Below are positions 58,483 through 64,000 of a DNA stretch of 64,000 bases, one piece after another. The number at the start of each line of letters is the position of its first letter. The first letter of the stretch is position 1. Location: contig JAQFVV010012530.1 of assembly GCA_028023455.1 (NCBI GenBank), positions 3,122,909 through 3,186,908 of the forward strand. Direction: 5' to 3'. Source of the DNA: Epiperipatus broadwayi. Its lineage: Eukaryota > Onychophora > Udeonychophora > Euonychophora > Peripatidae. The position numbers and the translations under genes are program-made. The notes below the pieces were generated by a model, which saw only the letters and a program-made list of their open reading frames with translations, made no database searches and had not been told where the DNA came from.

Positions 58483-59028
58483 TAGAAACTAGATATAAAT
58501 ACTATCTCTAAAATCAGCATTTACCAAACATGTTTCTATCAGTTTGAAAGCATGAAATTTCTCAGACACATAATGTTTTCAAATCCAGCTTAACAAACTA
58601 GATAGCTTTATGGGTCTGAAACAGTTCAAATTCACCATATAGTAAAAGCCTCTGCAATACATATCATTTCAAAAACCTTCAAGGGTACATTTATGATAAA
58701 CAAAACAAGTTTATGTAAATAAAGTTTGTTAGGAGTTATTGGTAAAGTTCCATCTAGTGATCATAAAATGAAGGCTAAAAGCAAGTTACAAACTTTATAA
58801 CTTGTTTCATTTATCATAAATATACCCTTGAAGGTTTTTACAATGATATATATTGCAGAGGCTTTTACTATATAGTGAAACTGAAATGATTTCAGACCCA
58901 TAAAGCTATCTAGTTTGTTAAGCTGGATTTGAAGACATTATGTGTCTGAGAAATTTCATGCTTTCAAACTGATAGAAACATGTTTGATAAATGCTGATTT
59001 TAGAGTTAATATTTAGATCTAGTTTCTA

Positions 59029-59091
59029 GTCTTCCAACCCTTCACTGACGTGAGCCAACTAGCTCGAAATCATAGTCTGGAGGTGGGAGAC
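59029..59091 (+). ncRNA. Hammerhead motif, family 2, inverted unit
   Basis: Plus strand: GTCTTCC-AAC-CCTTCA, CTGACGT, GAGC-CAACTA-GCTC, GAAA, TCATAGT, C, then TGGAGG-T-GGGAGAC. Inner stem I has six pairs. Beyond the AAC/T internal loop, seven more pairs form (GTCTTCC/GGGAGAC). Stem II is perfect. As in unit 1, the core A9 is T. Confidence 0.58.
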
Positions 59092-59176
59092 AATGAAAAA
59101 GATATTGAATTCTATCTCTCTTGGCGTTTATGTAAACCAAGCTTGTTAGGAGTTATTGGTAAAGCTCCATCTAGTG

Positions 59177-59178
<2 letters not shown>

Positions 59179-59207
<29 letters not shown>

Positions 59208-59209
59208 GG

Positions 59210-59254
<45 letters not shown>
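59179..59254. repeat. (TA)n microsatellite
   Basis: Two TA runs separated by GGTTA, directly after the inverted family 2 unit, which ends ..TAGTGATCATATATA. Confidence 0.9.
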
Positions 59255-59258
<4 letters not shown>

Positions 59259-59259
59259 C

Positions 59260-60400
59260 CATATGGTTTGGCTCAATTACATTAAGCTTTATACAAGTGA
59301 TGCAATATGTAAAATTTTAATTAATAATAATTTATAATATATTGAAAAATCACTGTATAAAATCAGTAATAAGTTGAAATGCTTATTGGATTATAATGTT
59401 CCAATTAAGTAAAAGCTCACCAATAAATATCCTGAGAGTGATGAAGACTTGGACTGTTCGAGACACACTAGAAAATCTGATAGAGTGGATATGAATTTCA
59501 TAAACATTTTTATCTTGGGGTCTAGTGGTAGTAATATTTAAAATAATATTTTAATAGTATTAAATCAATTTGAAAGTAGAAAAATATTTAATATTTTATT
59601 ATTATTAAACAATAATTACAAAAAAAAAAAACAATTTATAATTCTTCTAAATTTTGTAAACATTCTTCAAATATATTGTATTGTAATTTAAAATGATATG
59701 AAACAGTCTAATAAGTTATCACTAGAGGGAGAAATATTAATTTATTCACACTATGCAGTTATTGGTCCATTTAGTACCATAATGCAATGTAATACAAGAT
59801 ATAAATAATATAATAAAGTTTGTAGGAGGGACTATTAAGAAAGAAAATCAGAATAAACAGGACTTCAATATCTACACCTATAAAATGAAGTAAAAAAAAA
59901 CTGAAAAGTAAAAACTCTGTGGATTGAATTGAATAAGATTACAGGATAATGTGTATTTAAAAATATGGAGTAAGAGACCTTAAACCTTGTATTCTTTCAT
60001 CACTATTTTCCATCGATTTTATAATTCCTGAGATGCATACTGGAGAAAACAGAATGACAGCCATATGGATAATTATTTGCCTCAACAAATACTACCTCAA
60101 ACTAAGAACAAATCCAAAACATGTAAGCAATTATTTTTATTTTATTTATATTAGCCAATTTTTATATTTAAAAATGACACAAAAATTATTTAGATTGAAA
60201 GGAAAAAGAAAAAAATGTTTTGTTTTCACACTCTTTGTAATGAAGAAGAAAAATACGTTTGCTTATAAATTATAACCTTCATAAAATATAACTAAAAATA
60301 ATTTTGAAAAAAGGTGTGAAAATATAAAGTAAACAAACTAAAAAGTCATCTTTAATAAGTATTGATGAAACACATTGGTTAAAAATCTTTCTTTCTAAAA
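59260..60400. other. AT-rich intergenic DNA, nothing recognised
   Basis: No supportable feature. Confidence 0.4.
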
Positions 60401-60404
60401 AATA

Positions 60405-61060
60405 TTCTGGTCTTACTAATTTTATGCCATCTAGGGTAAGCTCTGGAAATCAATAAATGCCATATGAAGATGCTTAAATAATTCATTACCCAGTACTGAT
60501 ATACACAAATATTTTCAGAGTTTGATAAATCATAAACCACTTCAATTTCTATATATAATGGTGAACTTGAGTTTTTTTTATAATCGTAGACACTATTATT
60601 CTTTTACCAGAATTGACATAAAACCATTAAGATGCCATGTGACTTTAATTCGCATATTTATTTTTTATTAGCAAATTGTTCTATTCTCGCTACTTTTATG
60701 CCAACTAATGTAAGCTTTAATAATGAATAAATGTCAGGTGATAGTGATTAATAAATCCTTATCCACTGCTATTCTACATAAATATTCCCAAATGACTTTC
60801 ATCAGTGAGGAGTTTTGGGACTTATTTTAAACAGTACATTAGATCAAGAAAGATCCTAGTGCATTAAAAAAAATTAAAAAAAGCTCATCATTGATAAAAG
60901 TCATAAGCTAGAAACTAGTGTGGCAATATTGGATATGGCAATACTGGATAAGGATTTATTAAGCACAACCATGTAAATTCTATTGGTTTCTAAAACTTAC
61001 ACTAGATGGCATAAAAGTGGTAAAAATAGAGTAATTTGTTAGTGAATAGTAATGTGTATG
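60405..61060. mobile_element. Foldback family 3 cluster
   Basis: Three related segments. 60415-60560 and 60690-60835 are direct copies (TTTTATGCCA(T/A)CTA..GTAAGCT..AATAAATG). 60890-61030 is inverted (CATAAGCTAGAAACTAGTG, ..TAAGGATTTATTAAGCAC.., CTTACACTAGATGGCATAAA). The last carries TTGATAA and GAAA boxes of a hammerhead-like core on the plus strand. 60795-60830 carries CTGATGA on the minus strand. Confidence 0.5.
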
Positions 61061-61324
61061 CTATGGTCATATGATGTTTTGTTAGTCATGTGACAATTTT
61101 TTCAAGTCCATAACCAAAAATTTCATTTTAATATTTATGTCCACAAAAATAGCATTTTCTTATTTATTTATATCTGCTTTTAAATTAGTTTGTCTTAATA
61201 TTTTTTAATTATATTAAAAAAAAATGTTTTTTTTTCCAAAATCAATTTTTGATTTCAAGTGTGCTGAACAGAGATGGAGAATTGGCTAAATGAAAATGAA
61301 AACCTTTCTTATATAAATTTTATT

Positions 61325-61380
61325 CATTGGCTGAAAAGTCATGTGATAACACCTAGTAATGTTATCACATGAAGGATGAG
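61325..61380. repeat. Short palindrome
   Basis: AAGTCATGTGATAACA..TGTTATCACATGAAGG-type inverted repeat with a short centre. The CATGTGAT core resembles the ends of the MITE at 17203-17326. Confidence 0.5.
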
Positions 61381-61734
61381 GTAATCAGAAATCAATGATT
61401 AATTTCTTGATTCTCAAGTTATAAAAGAAAGAAAAAATAAAATCCTTGATGGGAAAAAAGTTTTTATAAATATCGATTGAAAATAAATGTTGGATTAATA
61501 ATTACAGAGCTTGTTATTTGAGTATAATAATGAATAATTAACTTATATGTATATTGACGTGCAAGATGGTAATTATAGTATATAGTTATTCCAATTCAAT
61601 ATGTTACAAAAACTTCAAAGTATTACAACATTGTTCACTACACAAAGGCAGTTAAACTAGCCATCTTACAATAAGACTGCTAACTTCAATAACTTGCACT
61701 AGTTGGGATAAGATTATATCTAATTTATGATTTC

Positions 61735-62110
61735 ATCATTGTTATCTTTTAATATTATCGATCTTCTGCAGGATTAAAGTCTGCCTAAGTTTAATTCCAT
61801 TAATCTTTCTCCATTTCATGTCAGCACACTTTTTTATCCCATTCAACGATCTTCCATACTAACTTTTCTAAGCCTTTTACAATCTCATGGATTTAGTATA
61901 AAGCTTTAATAATTGTCATTCTATTGTCATTTCTTCTAGCTATATGTTCGATCCTGTTCTATTTCGATCTTTCATTGCTATCAGTAATATCTGTTTGTTC
62001 ATTCTTGAACCATTTCTGTTATTCATTAGATACATATCTCCAAATTTTATTGTGCAGTTTGAAATCTCTATGTTGCTCTTCTGTATAATTTATGATTTTT
62101 TATTATACAC
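61735..62110 (-). mobile_element. RTE LINE 3' fragment, decayed, antisense
   Basis: On the minus strand it follows the RTE C-terminal coding region. Landmarks are the complements of GATTGATAAT (as TTATCGATC), AAACTTAGGC..GACTTTAATC, ATGAAATGGAG, AGCTATATG and CAGATATTACTGATAG. The 5' end, in the segment for RRAIQRLQTT, is near 62100. Confidence 0.58.
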
Positions 62111-62447
62111 AAAGATGTTAGTGATGTTTATGAAAAATATATGTAACTGCAATTAGAATTTGGTTAAAAGCTTTTGATAAATCAGGATCTTATGTTGCTG
62201 TGGATCTGAGCATGAATCCAGACCAAAAAGTCTTATTTTTTTTTTATAACCAATCAGAATTAATCAGTAAATGGGTATCTAGATAATTTGAATTAAAAGA
62301 TAAAATAAGAATGGTAAATCACATAAACCCTAATCACTAACAATTGGCAAACCTAATGAGAATTACCTTTTTCTTCATTGTTTCACTATGAGGGTCTGAC
62401 CTTGCAGAATGATATTTAGATGATAGTTTAACTTTTTGACAATATCA

Positions 62448-62640
62448 TTACCATCTTCAATCACTACTGATCCACTGCAGAAAGAATATTTTTCCAAGTT
62501 TAATTCAATTTCTTTGATTTATAGTCTCTGTTCTTTATATGTAGTCTCATTTTAAGTCTTTTTAAATCTCTTGGGATACAATTTAAAACTTCATCTATCC
62601 ATCTATTATCATCTCTTTCAGCAATATATTGTAATGATAT
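62448..62640 (-). mobile_element. RTE LINE 3' fragment, antisense
   Basis: The minus strand reads IAERDDNRW..EVLNCIPRDLKR, clearly related to IARRNDNRW..EILNWIPRDCKR in the 50-kb element. It ends with CAGTGGATCAGTAGTGATTG (complement near 62460-62480), the RTE 3' terminus. Confidence 0.7.
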
Positions 62641-62644
62641 AAAG

Positions 62645-64000
62645 AAAGTTAACATATAGTTATAAATAATGGCTAATATAAAATCAAATATGAAATGCAA
62701 ATATTCAATATAGAGTTCAAATAAAATAGTTAAACTCAAATATATTCAATAATAATGATATAACCTTAGATATTTAGCACTAAAGATTAAATGAAGGTTA
62801 ATTATTTCAAAAATATTTTGAAGTTTTAGATTCAATTTAAAATAAATCTTAAACTGTCAAACTTCTGAAATAGAAAGTTTATCTTTGTAAATATTAATAC
62901 CACTGATGATTATTATTTTAAATTATTACCATTATCTCTACATGACCCTACTGAATTGCATGATTTATCAAGTTTTGTGAATATTAATGGAATATGTTTG
63001 GAATGAATTTTAAAAGCAAACACAAACTAATCTGGTTAATAACAAAATAAACTATCAATTTACAATCAATAAATAAAATATGAATTTTTTGCTTATACAT
63101 TTACAATTGCTTTTCGATAAACATAATGAATACAACACACAATGTTGAAATATGAAAAAAACCTCATAAATATTTCAACTTAAGATCTAATAAATAAATG
63201 TCTTAAATTTTTAAAGTTTTAAACCATGGGTTTCTACAGATATCATACTTTTACTATATGTGCAATCTTTAATAATACATCTTTGATAGTATTTGTACTC
63301 TTTGGATATCAGTGATGATAAATAATGGATACAGTAGATTTTGGTAGATCTTGCAGCAAACTCTACTTCTTTCCATACAGCATGATTTTTTATAAAAAAG
63401 CAGATATTGTTTTCTATGCAACTTCATTGTTTATCTCTGGATCCAATTACATAATTCCAAGTATTTTGATCAGTGTGGGTTTTAGTTTTTTAGCACACAT
63501 TGCCAGTAGTTTTCTGCTTGCTAATTTCATAATTGTTATGATGAATGGCATATTAAAATACTTCAAAACAGTCAGTAAGATATCGTCATTCAAACTATTC
63601 TGTGGGAAACTGTTTTAACTAGTAATTTTTATGAAATCAATCTGCTCTGCTTCTTGAGTCAACCTTAGACTAGATGCAACTGCTGTTGTTGTTCTTTAAT
63701 GACCTATTTATACCTTACATGCTTTTGTTTTTAACATCTATCACATAATCAAGAATATTTATCAAAAATATATTTATTAAAAATATACTTATCAAGATCT
63801 AAATATGAGAACAAATATTTATGTTGTGAAATATATACTTTTACATTAAATAATTATAAATGATTAAACAAAAAAAAATCATGTCAGACTTTTAAAAATT
63901 GATCTACAACTTTTATAATTTCAGTACTTCATACTTTTCAATAATATATTCAGATTTGCCATTTAATTTACTATATAAAAGGGCAAATTATTTTTATAAA
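62645..64000. other. AT-rich DNA to the window edge, nothing firm
   Basis: A 97-codon plus frame at 63325-63618 is hydrophobic (YFFPYSMIFYKKADIVFYAT..) and somewhat less AT-rich. I cannot relate it to a family and see no splice context. It may be an old repeat or a chance frame. Confidence 0.3.

Larger units (their letters stand above)
57873..59181. mobile_element. Family 2 hammerhead repeat cluster: two direct units and one inverted
   Basis: GATAAACAAAACAAG occurs at 57873, 58280 and 58695, giving two direct units of 407 and 415 bp. A third unit (about 58696-59181) is inverted. Every unit has the same internal landmarks (GGTTACATTTATGATAAAC-like ends, TAGATAGCTTT..GGGTCT, ACATGTTTCTATCAGTTTGA) and one hammerhead motif. 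(TA)n tracts bound both sides. The direct units carry the motif on the minus strand and the inverted unit carries it on the plus strand. Confidence 0.8.

Noticed and set aside
59050-59337. Plus frame across 59050-59337
   Set aside because: Reads through a family 2 hammerhead and a (TA)n tract; not a gene.
61944-62156. 70-codon plus frame
   Set aside because: It overlaps an antisense RTE relic and has no independent coding support.

Overview
This window is AT-rich, intron-rich, repeat-laden nuclear DNA from an invertebrate animal. I cannot name the species. The evidence is GT/AG-bounded exons separated by introns of up to 24.4 kb, an RTE/BovB-like LINE, a Gypsy LTR-element relic, tRNA-like SINE heads, many foldback (MITE-like) repeats and (TA)n microsatellites. 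One candidate promoter has a TATA box and a TCAGT initiator about 30 bp apart, a spacing common in arthropod and other invertebrate promoters. No bacterial or viral genes were seen.

Gene layout. The left 29 kb holds the 3' part of one plus-strand gene in four exons (249-405, 790-964, 2591-2721, 27152-29148). The splice phases agree exactly and give 819 codons plus a stop. It encodes the end of an ectodomain, one transmembrane helix (exon 2) and a long, disordered, Ser/Lys/Pro-rich cytoplasmic tail with SH3-ligand-like motifs. I do not recognise the family. To the right, two candidate first exons lie in CpG-retaining islands: 32308-32571, with CRE-like, TATA and Inr elements, and 40463-40521, a signal-peptide-like exon with a donor. 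No further exons could be tied to either.

Repeat layout. The most striking content is two unrelated repeat families carrying hammerhead self-cleaving ribozyme (HHR) folds of type I with a tiny stem III. Family 1 is a tRNA-like, SINE-like unit with copies near 1.8, 4.35, 8.65, 14.75, 19.1 and 19.85 kb, and a tandem array of ~478-bp period at 25.9-27.0 kb. Family 2 is a tandem ~407-415-bp repeat (8.14-8.63 kb and 57.87-59.18 kb) with an almost ideal HHR at 8285-8344 (minus strand). Tandem ~400-500-bp units with one HHR each are the organisation of retrozymes and HHR satellites. A third foldback family has HHR-like core boxes but a poor stem II.

An almost intact RTE-type LINE (EN+RT, one frame broken by only two TAA codons) lies at 50225-53179. 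At least seven decayed fragments of the same lineage are scattered through the window on both strands. Also present are a Gypsy-type relic with polypurine tract and 3' LTR (15.24-16.65 kb, minus), a second LINE's zinc-knuckle C-terminus (45.6-46.5 kb, minus), a near-perfect triplication of a 522-bp unit (22.28-23.84 kb), and many hairpin-forming inverted repeats. The rest is unannotated AT-rich intronic or intergenic DNA.
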